Shown: positions 6,824-15,344 of the stretch, one piece after another
Layout of the letters: each line of letters opens with the position of its first letter
Position numbering within the stretch: the first letter of the stretch is position 1
DNA from: JBMZCV01 sp049613665
GTDB taxonomy: Bacteria; Bacteroidota; Bacteroidia; Chitinophagales; UBA2359
NCBI GenBank assembly: GCA_049613665.1
Contig: JBMZCV010000029.1
Location: 1 to 36,250 of the forward strand
Direction of reading: 5' to 3'
Length of the DNA stretch: 36,250 nucleotides
The notes under the pieces: model-generated
What the model was told of the DNA's origin: nothing
The model's database searches: none
Seen by the model: only the letters and a program-made list of their open reading frames with translations
Translations under genes and position numbers: made by a program

Positions 6824-8128
6824 TTAATCTTCTACCGACCAACGTGTATAAATTTTGGCTTGCAATTGATTGAGCAAATTGAACAAACCAGCAATGGTAC
6901 GTTGCACATACAAAGCGTGCTTTGAACCTCTTGGGCGGCTAGATTTTCGCACCTCTGGCATTTTCGCCAACTCTTCGCCAAAAGCATATATATTTTCGAA
7001 AAACTTATTGTCGCTAAAATCGAAACTATCGCTATCTAAAGGTTTTGCCATCAGTTTTACACCACGCACAAAAAGCGGCAAGAAAAAATCTTTATCGGCT
7101 TGCGTATCATCTTCGTGCAACATCTCTAGCGTAATAAAATGTTTGTAACGTTCCTCCTCATTCTCAATCACTGCTGCATCTGCCAAAGCAAAATAACTTT
7201 CATAAAAATGTGTTGGAATTTTTTTTGTACAGCCAAAATCAATTACGCCAACTGTTCCATCTTCTTGTATCAGAAAATTTCCAGGATGTGGGTCTGAATG
7301 CAAAAATTTTAGCTCGTGGGCTTGATACATATAAAAGTCCCAAAGTGCCTGTCCAACTTTATTTCGTAACTCTTGCGAAGGTTTTGTTTGAACCCACTCG
7401 CCTAGCGTCAGTCCATCGAGCCAGCTCATCGTCAAAATGCGATTTGATGACATTTCTGGATAATATTCCGCAAAAGCCAAATTGGGCAAATGTTTGCACT
7501 TGCTACTAAAACTTTGCGACTGTTGGAGTTCCAAATCATAATTGGTTTCTTCTAACAACTTACCTTCTACTTCTTCAAAATATTGGTCTAAATCGGCTTC
7601 TGAAAGCCCTAAAAGACGCAAGGCAAAAGGCTTAACCATACGCAAATCAGACTTTACACTTTCCGCAACGCCTGGATATTGAATTTTTACGGCTAGTTTT
7701 TGGCCATTTTTACTCGCTTCATGCACTTGCCCAATAGATGCTGCATGACTAGCTTGCATATCGAAAGTATCAAAAATTTGCTGTGGCGACTTACCGATAT
7801 ATTGCTTAAAAGTTTTGACAACCAACGGCCCCGATAAAGGCGGTGCTTTGTGTTGAGCCATCGCAAAAGCATCGGTATAAGCACTCGGTAGCAAGTTTTT
7901 TTCCATACTCAACACCTGTGCAACTTTCAAGGCACTGCCCTTTAGTTCACTCAAAGTTTTATAAATATCGTCTGCATTTTCCTTGTCTAAATCTTCTTTT
8001 TTAACCTTTGCTCCAACTGCTTTTTTGGCATAATGTTTCATATAGTTGCCACCTACTTTCACGCCTGTACGCACAAAACGGCTGGCTCTTTTTACCTTTG
8101 AAGTCGGAATTTTATGTTGCTCTTTCAT
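6824..8128 (-). CDS. ABC1/AarF/UbiB-family atypical protein kinase
   Basis: With the ATG at 8126-8128 the protein has 434 residues and begins MKEQHKIPTSK. The upstream extension to 8233 lacks conserved character. ABC1 landmarks follow in order: the KxGQ region as LKGSALKVAQ (62-71), the Ala-rich loop SHAASIGQVHEA (127-138) replacing the usual glycine loop, LAVKIQYPGV with the VAIK lysine K148, HSDPHPGNFLI (277-287; catalytic D279, N284) and VIDFG (295-299). The family includes UbiB/Coq8, which support quinone biosynthesis or lipid handling as ATPases or kinases. No transmembrane pair is evident at the C-terminus. The partner pathway cannot be told from the neighbours. Confidence 0.9.
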   Translation of the reverse strand: MKEQHKIPTSKVKRASRFVRTGVKVGGNYMKHYAKKAVGAKVKKEDLDKENADDIYKTLSELKGSALKVAQVLSMEKNLLPSAYTDAFAMAQHKAPPLSGPLVVKTFKQYIGKSPQQIFDTFDMQASHAASIGQVHEASKNGQKLAVKIQYPGVAESVKSDLRMVKPFALRLLGLSEADLDQYFEEVEGKLLEETNYDLELQQSQSFSSKCKHLPNLAFAEYYPEMSSNRILTMSWLDGLTLGEWVQTKPSQELRNKVGQALWDFYMYQAHELKFLHSDPHPGNFLIQEDGTVGVIDFGCTKKIPTHFYESYFALADAAVIENEEERYKHFITLEMLHEDDTQADKDFFLPLFVRGVKLMAKPLDSDSFDFSDNKFFENIYAFGEELAKMPEVRKSSRPRGSKHALYVQRTIAGLFNLLNQLQAKIYTRWSVED

Positions 8129-8298
8129 TAAGATGAAATTATTTTGAAAAATATTTTTTTCGTATTGTAATGCACTTAAACAACAATTTAAACGTATAAT
8201 AAGTTTCCTAAATGATATACTTATTTCGTCCAAAAAATGTGCTGTCTTTCCAAAAAAATGCTACACTTTGCTATTCAAATTTGTTCAATGAAAAAAAC

Positions 8299-8326
8299 TT
8301 GTTTTGATATTTTTTAGCTATTTTTG
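8299..8326 (+). promoter_or_regulatory. Bacteroidota-type promoter upstream of repeat A and the lipoprotein gene
   Basis: A -33 TTG (8299-8301) and -7 box TATTTTTG (8319-8326, consensus TAnnTTTG) are 17 bases apart. The predicted start near 8333 would put repeat copy A inside the 5' leader of the lipoprotein gene at 8539. Confidence 0.5.
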
Positions 8327-8372
8327 CAAAAAAGACACGAAAGTAAGTCAATCAGCGTTTGATTACATGACA

Positions 8373-8482
8373 TTAAGTAGTCGTTCAGGAGTTTTTGGGC
8401 ATTTCAGAACAAGATAACACCTTGATTGTCAATGCGTTAGCAACTAAACGAAGGCTTTATTAATCTAGTACTTGGTACTTAA
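8373..8482 (+). repeat. MITE/REP-like palindromic element, copy A (forward, best preserved)
   Basis: This 110-bp element is bounded by TTAAGT (8373-8378) and ACTTAA (8477-8482). Hairpin 1 is TAAC-acc-TTGA-ttg-TCAA-tgc-GTTA (8415-8439). Hairpin 2 is AGTAC-TTG-GTACT (8467-8479). It is close to 90% identical, by eye, to the copy at 35519-35628, with several long exact runs such as GCGTTAGCAACTAAACGAA. It has no coding capacity. Confidence 0.85.
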
Positions 8483-8538
8483 AAGGAAGCTATTTTTAGC
8501 TTTTCGTGCAATAAACACATTTTTAAATTTTAATTGAT

Positions 8539-9090
8539 ATGATAAGATTAACACAACTTTTTTTTGTAGCAGTATTATGTTCTTTTCTATTTGCTTGCGA
8601 AGACGACACGCCTACACCAGATGACAATACAAATGACACAACCACAATAACAAGTCACGAGCTTGTTGGTGCTTGGGATTTAGCAAGCATCGAATATGAA
8701 GGTACAATAACTAGCGAAGCTCCAGGTTTTCCTGCTTCTGTCACTAGCTTTACAGGTACAGGTACAGACATGAGCTTAATGCTTGATTTTAGCGAAGACC
8801 CAAATGACTATACTTCTTCTGGCAATTATAGTGTTGAAGTAGCAGTAGAATCTTTTGGGCAAATCATTACAGAAACTTGGGTAAATGAAAGTTTTATAGG
8901 AGATGGCACTTGGGCAGAAGCCGACAATATTTTGACTGTCACAAATAGTGGCGGGGAGCAAACTGCTACTATCGAAGAATTGACAGATACACAGCTTATT
9001 GTAGCTTTTGGATATTCAGATGTGACCGTACTCGCTGGCGTAACGACAACACAAGATGTGCAAGGTACTTATACTTTCACGAAGCAATAA
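8539..9090 (+). CDS. Small lipocalin-like lipoprotein of unknown function
   Basis: The 183-residue precursor has a lipoprotein signal: a hydrophobic stretch, then LFAC with the lipid-accepting Cys at 20. A short acidic Asp/Thr-rich linker (EDDTPTPDDNTNDTT) follows. The mature domain is beta-rich, beginning with LVGAWDLASIEY, the way many Bacteroidota lipocalin-like lipoproteins start (L-x-G-x-W). It continues through regularly spaced strands to YTFTKQ. This suggests a small beta-barrel anchored to a membrane. It stands alone between a repeat-bearing leader and a strong terminator. The ligand or role is unknown. Confidence 0.75.
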   Translation: MIRLTQLFFVAVLCSFLFACEDDTPTPDDNTNDTTTITSHELVGAWDLASIEYEGTITSEAPGFPASVTSFTGTGTDMSLMLDFSEDPNDYTSSGNYSVEVAVESFGQIITETWVNESFIGDGTWAEADNILTVTNSGGEQTATIEELTDTQLIVAFGYSDVTVLAGVTTTQDVQGTYTFTKQ

Positions 9091-9129
9091 TATTATTCTT
9101 TTAGGCTTTTTTACAAGCTGTAAAAAACG

Positions 9130-9177
9130 AAAAGCGATAACTTTTTTCATTTGAGTGAAAAGTTATCGCTTTTTTTA
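9130..9177. terminator. Terminator between the lipoprotein and Fic genes
   Basis: AAAAGCGATAACTTTTTTCA (9130-9149) pairs with 9156-9174 around a short loop, with T-runs on both strands. It can serve the lipoprotein gene and the convergent Fic gene. Confidence 0.9.
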
Positions 9178-9225
9178 TGGAAATCGTTTTATTTGATTTT
9201 TATCTGTATTTTCTTTGAAAGGAAA

Positions 9226-10293
9226 TCATTTTGCTTTTTCATGCACAATATAAATCGTTCCTCTGCCTTTTCCTACCTTTTTTATCATAGTTTCATCTAT
9301 CAGATATTTTAAATCTTTTCGTAAACTGTATTTTGAAAAAGTCGATAAAGCCGCAACAATATCGCTTATTTTAACTGGCTCATTTTGCTTAATGAAACTC
9401 ATTACCTCTTGCTGTCTCAAATTCAAGTAGCTTTTTTTATCTTTTATTTCTGCATATCGCTCTTCTAACTTTTTGATAGATAAAGCTAAAGTATCTAAGA
9501 AAAAGGCTAACCATTCATCAATTTTTTCCTTATTAGTACCTCTATTTTTTTGGCCATTCATCAAAGCTTTATAATATGCTTTTTTTCGCTTTTCAATTTC
9601 CATTTCCATAGAAGCATATAACATAAAATCATAACCATTTTTGAGCAATAAAAGTGTTGTTATAAGGCGTGACAATCGCCCATTTCCATCTTGATAGGGA
9701 TGAATCGACAAAAATTCATATACAAAAACGCCAATAATAATGAGCGGATGTAATTCTTCATTACGCACATTTTTATTTGTCCATTCAAACAACATTCGCA
9801 TTTCTTCTCTTACCAAAAATGGTGCTGTCGTATTGAAAATAACTTTTTGCTGCCCATCTGGATAATTTGCGACAACTTTATTAGACAATTGTTTGTAGCT
9901 TCCTCTATGATTTTCATCTTTGGTACTAGCTTGTAATAACAATTTATGAAGTTGATGAATATGATTTTCCCTTATTTCTATATCTTCATAAGCCTCACCA
10001 ATGAGCTGCAAAACTTCGTAATAACCGAAAACTTCTTGTTCATCTCTAGTCTTGAAATTCGTTATTTTGATAGATTTCAAAAACTCTTTTACTTCATCGT
10101 CAGAAAGCGTCGAACCTTCTATTCTTGTCGAAGAACCTATACTTTCTATGGTTGCAATTTGCTTCAATTCTTTCAAATACTTAGATTCCTTCTCTGCCAA
10201 ACCTATCCATTTTCCTTTGAATGAATCAATAAATGCTATTTGCTTGATTAACATTTGATTCGTCTTAAAATCAAAATTTAGTTTTGCTTCCAT
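9226..10293 (-). CDS. Fic-domain protein (AMPylase type) with C-terminal winged helix
   Basis: The 355-residue protein carries the Fic motif HPYQDGNGRLSR at 198-209, a full match to HPFxxGNGRxxR with catalytic His198. An N-terminal inhibitory helix motif, STRIEG (55-60), fits (S/T)xxxE(G/N) with Glu59, so it belongs to the self-inhibited class whose inhibitory helix precedes the Fic core. The C-terminal 70 residues (from about LNLRQQEVMSFI) look like a winged helix-turn-helix, typical of the Fic/DUF4172-like group. Members transfer AMP from ATP to Ser, Thr or Tyr side chains. The target is unknown; the winged helix could bind DNA or mediate self-association. It is a single-gene minus-strand unit. 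Confidence 0.92.
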   Translation of the reverse strand: MEAKLNFDFKTNQMLIKQIAFIDSFKGKWIGLAEKESKYLKELKQIATIESIGSSTRIEGSTLSDDEVKEFLKSIKITNFKTRDEQEVFGYYEVLQLIGEAYEDIEIRENHIHQLHKLLLQASTKDENHRGSYKQLSNKVVANYPDGQQKVIFNTTAPFLVREEMRMLFEWTNKNVRNEELHPLIIIGVFVYEFLSIHPYQDGNGRLSRLITTLLLLKNGYDFMLYASMEMEIEKRKKAYYKALMNGQKNRGTNKEKIDEWLAFFLDTLALSIKKLEERYAEIKDKKSYLNLRQQEVMSFIKQNEPVKISDIVAALSTFSKYSLRKDLKYLIDETMIKKVGKGRGTIYIVHEKAK

Positions 10294-10510
10294 TAATTAA
10301 TGTGTTTATTTGGTTTTTATTCGTATTTTCTTTGAAAATAACGATTTTACTTCAATTTATTACCATTTTAATTCTTTTTTTTAAAAACAAAAAAGTCTAA
10401 AATATCGTTCCCTTTGAAATGAAAAAACAAAATCCCTTCATTTCCTAAAACATTTCCCAAAAAAATTGTTTCTTTAACATACAAAAAAGCAAAACAGCAC
10501 TCAAAAAAAT

Positions 10511-11926
10511 ATGAACGATACCATTATAGTTTGGCTACGAAACGATTTGCGAATCAGCGATAATGAAGCTCTATTTCAAGCCACAAAAGACGCAAAAACA
10601 ATTATTCCTATCTACTGTTTAGACACTCGGCAGTTCCGAAAAACCAAATATGGCTTTCGCAAAACAGGCAGTTTCAGAGCTAAATTCCTGCTCGAAAGCT
10701 TGCAAGATTTGCGTTTTTCGATGCAAGATTTAGGCGGAAATCTTATTGTTAGAGTTGGAAAGCCAGAGGAAATTGTATTTGCACTCGCCAAATATCACAA
10801 AGCCAAAGCCGTTTATTGTCAGCAGGAAGCGACAGAAGAAGAAACTAATGTAGAAGACATTTTGGAGCGAAATTTGGAATCGTTAGATATTCCGCTAGAA
10901 CTTTTTTGGGGCCAAACTTTGTATCACTATGACGATTTGCCTTACGAAATTGAAGAATTGCCAGATGTTTTCACTACTTTCCGCAAGCAAGTAGAAAGAA
11001 AATTGGAAGTAAGACCAACATTTCCAAAACCGCAAAAAATAGCTATTCCCAAAAATATTGATGCTGGCCAAATGCCAACTTTAGCCGATTTGGGATTTGA
11101 AGAAACAAAAAACGACAAAAGAAGTGTTTTGGCTTTTCGTGGTGGCGAAACGGCTGCTCTTTTGCGGCTGAAATATTATTTTTGGGAAGGAAACCATTTG
11201 TATCAATACAAAGAAACTCGAAACGAACTTTTGGGAGCAAATTATTCGTCCAAATTTTCGGCGTGGCTCGCTAATGGCTGTTTGTCGCCTCGCACCATTT
11301 TTGAGGAAATAAAACGATACGAAAAAGAACGCATTGAAAATAAATCTACTTATTGGCTCTATTTCGAATTGCTTTGGCGAGATTATTTTCGCTTTGTCGC
11401 TGTGAAATATGGCAAAAACATTTTTCTGAAAGCAGGTATTAAGCAAGAAAAAATAAAAGGAACAAACGACAAAAATTTGTTTCGCTTGTGGTGTGAAGGC
11501 AAAACAGGCATTCCTTTTGTAGATGCCAATATGCGAGAACTCAAAAAAACGGGTTTTATGTCGAATCGTGGACGGCAAAATGTCGCTAGTTTTCTAGTAC
11601 ATGATTTGCATTTGAATTGGCAAATGGGAGCAGCTTATTTCGAAAGTCTTTTGATAGATTATGACCCTTGTAGCAATTACGGAAATTGGAATTATGTGGC
11701 AGGAATAGGAAACGACCCACGCCCAAACCGCAAATTTAATGTCGTTGGCCAAGCGAAAAGATATGACCAACAAGGCGATTTTGTGAAAACATGGTGTCCA
11801 GAACTGCGAAAAATGCCTAGCTCACGCATTCATCAACCTTTTTTGCTCAACAAAACAGAACAAAAATATTTGAACGTGCATCTTGGACAAAACTATCCGA
11901 AACCTTGCGTTATTCTGAAAAAATAG
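10511..11926 (+). CDS. Cryptochrome DASH
   Basis: The 471 residues show the DNA photolyase N-terminal alpha/beta domain (IIVWLRNDLRISDNEAL at 5-21; IPIYCLDTRQF near 32-42) and the FAD-binding helical domain. DASH landmarks are clear: WRDYFRFVAVKYG, then GIPFVDANMREL, TGFMSNRGRQNVASFL and DYDPCSNYGNWNYVAGIGND, with GNDPRPNRKFN following. CRY-DASH proteins bind FAD and an antenna pterin and repair cyclobutane dimers in single-stranded or looped DNA, with possible signalling roles. The gene is monocistronic, and the divergent Fic gene is 217 bases away. The ATG at 10511 matches the conserved start. Confidence 0.95.
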   Translation: MNDTIIVWLRNDLRISDNEALFQATKDAKTIIPIYCLDTRQFRKTKYGFRKTGSFRAKFLLESLQDLRFSMQDLGGNLIVRVGKPEEIVFALAKYHKAKAVYCQQEATEEETNVEDILERNLESLDIPLELFWGQTLYHYDDLPYEIEELPDVFTTFRKQVERKLEVRPTFPKPQKIAIPKNIDAGQMPTLADLGFEETKNDKRSVLAFRGGETAALLRLKYYFWEGNHLYQYKETRNELLGANYSSKFSAWLANGCLSPRTIFEEIKRYEKERIENKSTYWLYFELLWRDYFRFVAVKYGKNIFLKAGIKQEKIKGTNDKNLFRLWCEGKTGIPFVDANMRELKKTGFMSNRGRQNVASFLVHDLHLNWQMGAAYFESLLIDYDPCSNYGNWNYVAGIGNDPRPNRKFNVVGQAKRYDQQGDFVKTWCPELRKMPSSRIHQPFLLNKTEQKYLNVHLGQNYPKPCVILKK

Positions 11927-12068
11927 TTATCTTTCTTCTCATCAATTGCTTTTTAGCCGTTAAAAAAAGTTAAAGCTTATTGTTTTTAAAATAAAAAAAG
12001 CGATATTTTATTATCATTTCTACATCTAATACCGAACCTTACTTATAATATTACCATACCATCTAAAT

Positions 12069-12196
12069 AAAAAAGCGACACGCCCTTGTTGGTGTTATCA
12101 CCAACAAGTTATTATGAAAAATAAGGCTTAAAACAACTTGTTTACCTTTTTGTTGCTGGTGATAACACACAGCAACAGCGAGAGTTATCGTTTTTT
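12069..12196. repeat. Pair of inverted hairpins after the cryptochrome gene
   Basis: Hairpin 1 is a perfect 10-bp stem with loop TTAT (12085-12108). Hairpin 2 (12152-12176) has a 10-bp stem with one bulge and loop ATAA. The two share GTGTTATCAC and its reverse complement GTGATAACAC, so they are inverted, diverged copies with complementary loops. Flanking AAAAAAGCGA and TATCGTTTTTT suggest an outer stem and a bidirectional terminator role. Apart from this, the 347 bases from 11927 to 12273 hold only AT-rich sequence; no htrA promoter was identified. Confidence 0.65.
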
Positions 12197-12273
12197 GAAT
12201 CGAATAAAAACGTAATATTTTATTTAAGGATTAGTATAACATTTTCATTTTACATAAAAAAACATCATACTCC

Positions 12274-13785
12274 ATGAAACAAAGTATTTCTTTAGTTGTA
12301 GCAGCCATGCTAGGAAGTTTCATTACATTAGGAACATATCATTATTTTGATTTTGCAAAAGTCAAAACAGATACGCTTACGCAAAAAAGCGATGAATCTA
12401 CTGCTCATGTTTTGGCACATAACAACAAGAATGCTGCAACTTTATCCAATTTAAATTATACAAACCGAGCCGTTTCTGCCGATTTTACGCAAGCCGCCTC
12501 AAAAGTTACGCCTGCCGTAGTACACATCAAATCGACACAAAAAAATGTGCAAAGACGCTCACGAAGTTTGAGTCCTTTCGACCCATTTGGCTTTTTTGAT
12601 GATGACTTTTTTGGAGGTTCTTCACAGCCCAATGAATCTTCTGGCTCTGGCGTTATTGTGAGTGCAGGAGGCTATATTGTCACGAACAATCACGTCATTG
12701 AAGGTGCTGTAAAAATAGAAGTAACACTTCACGACAAAAGAAGCTACGAAGCCGAAATCATTGGGACAGACCCTTCTACTGATTTGGCTTTGCTAAAAAT
12801 AGCTGATGAAAATTTGCCAACTTTGGAACTCGCCAACTCCGATGATGTGCAAGTAGGCGAATGGGTCTTAGCAGTTGGCAATCCTTTCAATTTGGCATCA
12901 ACCGTAACGGCAGGTATTGTGAGTGCGAAAGGGCGAAATCTCGACATTTTGAAAGACCGAAAAGCGATTGAGTCTTTTATTCAGACCGATGCAGCAGTAA
13001 ATCCTGGAAACTCTGGCGGTGCTTTGGTCAATACTAATGGTCAGTTGATAGGCATAAATACGGCTATCGCAACGCCAACAGGTGCTTTCGCTGGCTATTC
13101 GTTTGCTGTTCCTGCCAATATTGTCGAAAAAATTGTAGCCGATTTATTAGAATATGGAATGGTTCAGCGTGCTTATTTGGGTGTTCAATTTACAGATTTG
13201 GACGGAAATTTGGCTCGAAAACTCAATATTGACGTAAATCAAGGCATTTATGTAGAAAAAGTTTTGGGTGGAAGTTCGGCAGACGAAGCTGGCTTGCAGG
13301 CTGGCGATGTGATTATAGCAATGAATGGCAAAAAAGTAACTTCTGCTCCTGAGTTTCAAGAAATTTTGGTGCAAGCACGGCCTGGCGATACACTCACAAC
13401 TTTGATACGCCGAAATGGTATGGAAAAACAACTAACCATAACACTCAAAAACAAACGAGGAAATACTGATATTGTAACACTAAACGAAACCAATGCTTCG
13501 ACTTTGGCAAAGCTTGGAGCTAGTTTTGAAGAGTTGAGCGATGAAGAAAAACAAGCTTGGCAGTTGTCTTATGGCATAAAAGTGGTAGAATTGGATAGAA
13601 AAGGAAAGCTGGCGAAAAGTACAGATATTCAAGAAACATTTATTATCAAAAAAGTGAATGGTACACCAATAAACACAGTTGATGAATTTGTTACAATTCT
13701 AAATCAACAAAAAGGGCAAGGCATTTTGCTAGAAGGTGTATATCCAAACTATAAAAGCACTTATTTTTATGGTTTTGGTTTATAA
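12274..13785 (+). CDS. Periplasmic HtrA/DegP-type serine protease
   Basis: The 503-residue protein has an uncleaved or cleaved N-terminal hydrophobic helix (5-20), then a trypsin-like domain with the full catalytic triad: H140 in TNNHVIEG, D170 in DPSTDLALLKI, S247 in NPGNSGGALV. Two PDZ domains follow: about 298-390 (LGVQFTDLD to RPGDTLTTLIRRNG) and a more diverged one at about 410-500. Before the protease core there is an LA-loop-like insertion rich in Phe/Asp (PFDPFGFFDDDFFGG), as in DegQ/DegP. It degrades or refolds damaged envelope proteins. It is a single gene with no visible heat-shock or sigmaE-type promoter. Confidence 0.95.
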   Translation: MKQSISLVVAAMLGSFITLGTYHYFDFAKVKTDTLTQKSDESTAHVLAHNNKNAATLSNLNYTNRAVSADFTQAASKVTPAVVHIKSTQKNVQRRSRSLSPFDPFGFFDDDFFGGSSQPNESSGSGVIVSAGGYIVTNNHVIEGAVKIEVTLHDKRSYEAEIIGTDPSTDLALLKIADENLPTLELANSDDVQVGEWVLAVGNPFNLASTVTAGIVSAKGRNLDILKDRKAIESFIQTDAAVNPGNSGGALVNTNGQLIGINTAIATPTGAFAGYSFAVPANIVEKIVADLLEYGMVQRAYLGVQFTDLDGNLARKLNIDVNQGIYVEKVLGGSSADEAGLQAGDVIIAMNGKKVTSAPEFQEILVQARPGDTLTTLIRRNGMEKQLTITLKNKRGNTDIVTLNETNASTLAKLGASFEELSDEEKQAWQLSYGIKVVELDRKGKLAKSTDIQETFIIKKVNGTPINTVDEFVTILNQQKGQGILLEGVYPNYKSTYFYGFGL

Positions 13786-13883
13786 AAAACTGTTATAACA
13801 TTCTATTTTTCAAACTTTTATAAATTTTTTGTAAAAAAAAGGCTTTGGCAAAACTTTTTTTAGCAGAAAAGCGTTAAATTCAG

Positions 13884-13891
13884 TATCTTTG
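13884..13891 (+). promoter_or_regulatory. Possible -7 box in the htrA-greA intergenic region
   Basis: TATCTTTG fits the Bacteroidota -7 consensus exactly. No -33 TTTG lies at the normal spacing (the nearest, 13844-13847, is 36 bases away). If used, transcription would run through repeat copy C towards greA, giving a leader of about 450 bases. Confidence 0.4.
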
Positions 13892-13949
13892 TAGAAGTGT
13901 TTTTACAGTATAAAAAAACATTTCTACGCTTTTTATGGCCAAAATGACG

Positions 13950-14055
13950 ATAAGTAGTCAAACAAATTTATTCTACAAACTGCGAAAACTAACAAACTGA
14001 ATATCAATACGTTAGCACAAAACAGAATATATAATAAATAGTGCTTGGCACTTAA
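13950..14055 (+). repeat. MITE/REP-like palindromic element, copy C (forward)
   Basis: This copy is bounded by ATAAGTAGTC and GGCACTTAA. Hairpin 1 is CTAAC...TGA-ata-TCA...GTTAG (13989-14015). Hairpin 2 is AGTGC-TTG-GCACT (14040-14052), which differs from copy A by a compensatory A-T to G-C pair change. The rest of the 13786-14350 gap holds AT-rich sequence with no credible gene. Confidence 0.75.
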
Positions 14056-14350
14056 AAGCATTTTTGTATTTATATACTACTCAAAAAATAATTAATTGGC
14101 ACATACTTCTCCTCCAAAGCTATTCCAATATTAGCATAACACAAATTTGACAGAGAATATAACACCTTATCAAAAAAAAACAAGTACAAACCGTGCTTCT
14201 CTTTTTTTTTGACAAATATTGTTTTGAGTATAGTTAAATGACTGTTTAAACTTTATGCTTTTAGCAAAAAATGCAGTCACACAAGTATGTTGGCACTTTT
14301 TAGTAAAAAAAATGAAAAAGTGCTCATTTTTTATGTTAAAAAAAAGAACG

Positions 14351-14827
14351 ATGGCAATGACAATCAAATATTTCACTCCAGAAGGATTGGAAAGAATAAA
14401 AGCAGAATTACTCTACATGAAAACCAAAGGCCGCAGAGAAATGGCCCAAAGAATTGCGGAAGCACGAGAAAAAGGTGATTTGTCGGAAAATGCAGAATAT
14501 GATGCAGCAAAGGAAGAACAAGGCTTATTAGAAATGCGTATTTCGAAGCTCGAAGGCGAAGTAGGTGCGGCTCGTTTGCTAGACGACAGCAAGCTAGATG
14601 CTTCAAAAATAATGATTTTGTCGAAAGTGAAGCTCAAAAACTTGAAACGCAAAAAAGTCGTGCAATATATGCTAGTTTCAGAGGCAGAAGCCAATGTGAG
14701 ACAAGGCAAAATTTCGGTTAGCACACCTATCGCAAAAGGTTTGTTGGGCAAAAGAGCTGGCGATAAGGTAAAAATTAAAGTGCCTTCTGGCATGTTGGAA
14801 TTTGAAGTGTTGGACGTTTCACGCTAA
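14351..14827 (+). CDS. greA: Transcription elongation factor GreA
   Basis: From the ATG at 14351 the protein has 158 residues, the standard GreA length. Longer in-frame extension upstream lacks conservation. The N-terminal coiled coil contains LKAEL-like positions, RREMAQRIAEAREKGDLSEN and AEYDAAKEEQ, which carries the acidic tip residues (DLSENAEYD) that bring Mg2+ into the RNA polymerase active site. The C-terminal FKBP-like domain ends ISVSTPIAKGLLGKRAGD and VPSGMLEFEVLDVSR. GreA rescues backtracked RNA polymerase by stimulating transcript cleavage. It is followed 34 bases later by the HIT gene, with which it probably forms an operon. Confidence 0.97.
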   Translation: MAMTIKYFTPEGLERIKAELLYMKTKGRREMAQRIAEAREKGDLSENAEYDAAKEEQGLLEMRISKLEGEVGAARLLDDSKLDASKIMILSKVKLKNLKRKKVVQYMLVSEAEANVRQGKISVSTPIAKGLLGKRAGDKVKIKVPSGMLEFEVLDVSR

Positions 14828-14861
14828 ATTTTTAAGTTGTTTCACTAAAAAATAAAAACCT

Positions 14862-15254
14862 ATGGCAAGCATTTTCACGAAAATTATAGCTGGCGAAATT
14901 CCATCTTACAAAATAGCGGAAGATGAGCGTTTTTATGCTTTTCTCGATATTTTTCCTGTCAAGAAAGGACATACGCTAGTTGTGCCGAAGCAAGAAGTGG
15001 ATTATTTTTTCGATTTAGATGATGCTTTGATGGCTGATATGGTGTTGTTTGCCAAAAAAGTAGCTATGGCTATCGAAAAAACGATAGAGTGCGAAAGAAT
15101 AGGCGTTGCCATTTTGGGCTTAGAAGTGCGACACGCTCACATTCATCTCGTACCGCTTGATAGCAAAGGTATTATAGATTTTAGAAAACCTAAAAAGAGA
15201 TTTACGAAAGATGAGTTTGAAGAAATTGCTGCTGGTATTCGCAGTAATTTTTAG
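14862..15254 (+). CDS. HIT-family (histidine triad) nucleotide hydrolase
   Basis: The 130-residue protein matches Hint-type HIT proteins. It begins SIFTKIIAGEIPSYKIAED, then FLDIFPVKKGHTLVVPKQEV, and carries the triad HAHIHLV (H-x-H-x-H-x-x), where the middle His of the motif attacks phosphoramidates. Hint enzymes hydrolyse adenosine 5'-phosphoramidate and related aminoacyl or lysyl adenylates. The gene follows greA closely and is closed by a terminator, an arrangement seen repeatedly in Bacteroidota. Position 105 reads LGLEVRHAH rather than the usual N-x-G segment (GxNxG...Q), so substrate handling may differ slightly. Confidence 0.93.
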   Translation: MASIFTKIIAGEIPSYKIAEDERFYAFLDIFPVKKGHTLVVPKQEVDYFFDLDDALMADMVLFAKKVAMAIEKTIECERIGVAILGLEVRHAHIHLVPLDSKGIIDFRKPKKRFTKDEFEEIAAGIRSNF

Positions 15255-15278
15255 GCTGAAAAACAAATGTTATAACTC

Positions 15279-15317
15279 AAAACCTTCTACTTTTTTGATA
15301 AAGTTAGAAGGTTTTTT
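15279..15317 (+). terminator. Terminator of the greA-HIT unit
   Basis: AAAACCTTCTACTTT pairs with AAAGTTAGAAGGTTTT across a short loop with one mismatch, followed by a T-run. Confidence 0.88.
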
Positions 15318-15344
15318 ATTTTTGGCTTCTAAATATTATTTAAA

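Noticed and set aside
8129..8233. N-terminal extension of the ABC1 kinase to 8233
   Set aside because: The extra 35 residues show no conserved character, and the ATG at 8126-8128 is followed by typical sequence.
11081..11578. 165-codon minus-strand open frame within the cryptochrome gene
   Set aside because: Antisense to strongly conserved FAD-domain sequence; Phe/Lys-rich composition is typical of a shadow frame in AT-rich DNA.
14255..14350. N-terminal extension of GreA upstream of 14351
   Set aside because: The extension (32 codons) is not conserved in the family; starting at 14351 gives the standard 158 residues.
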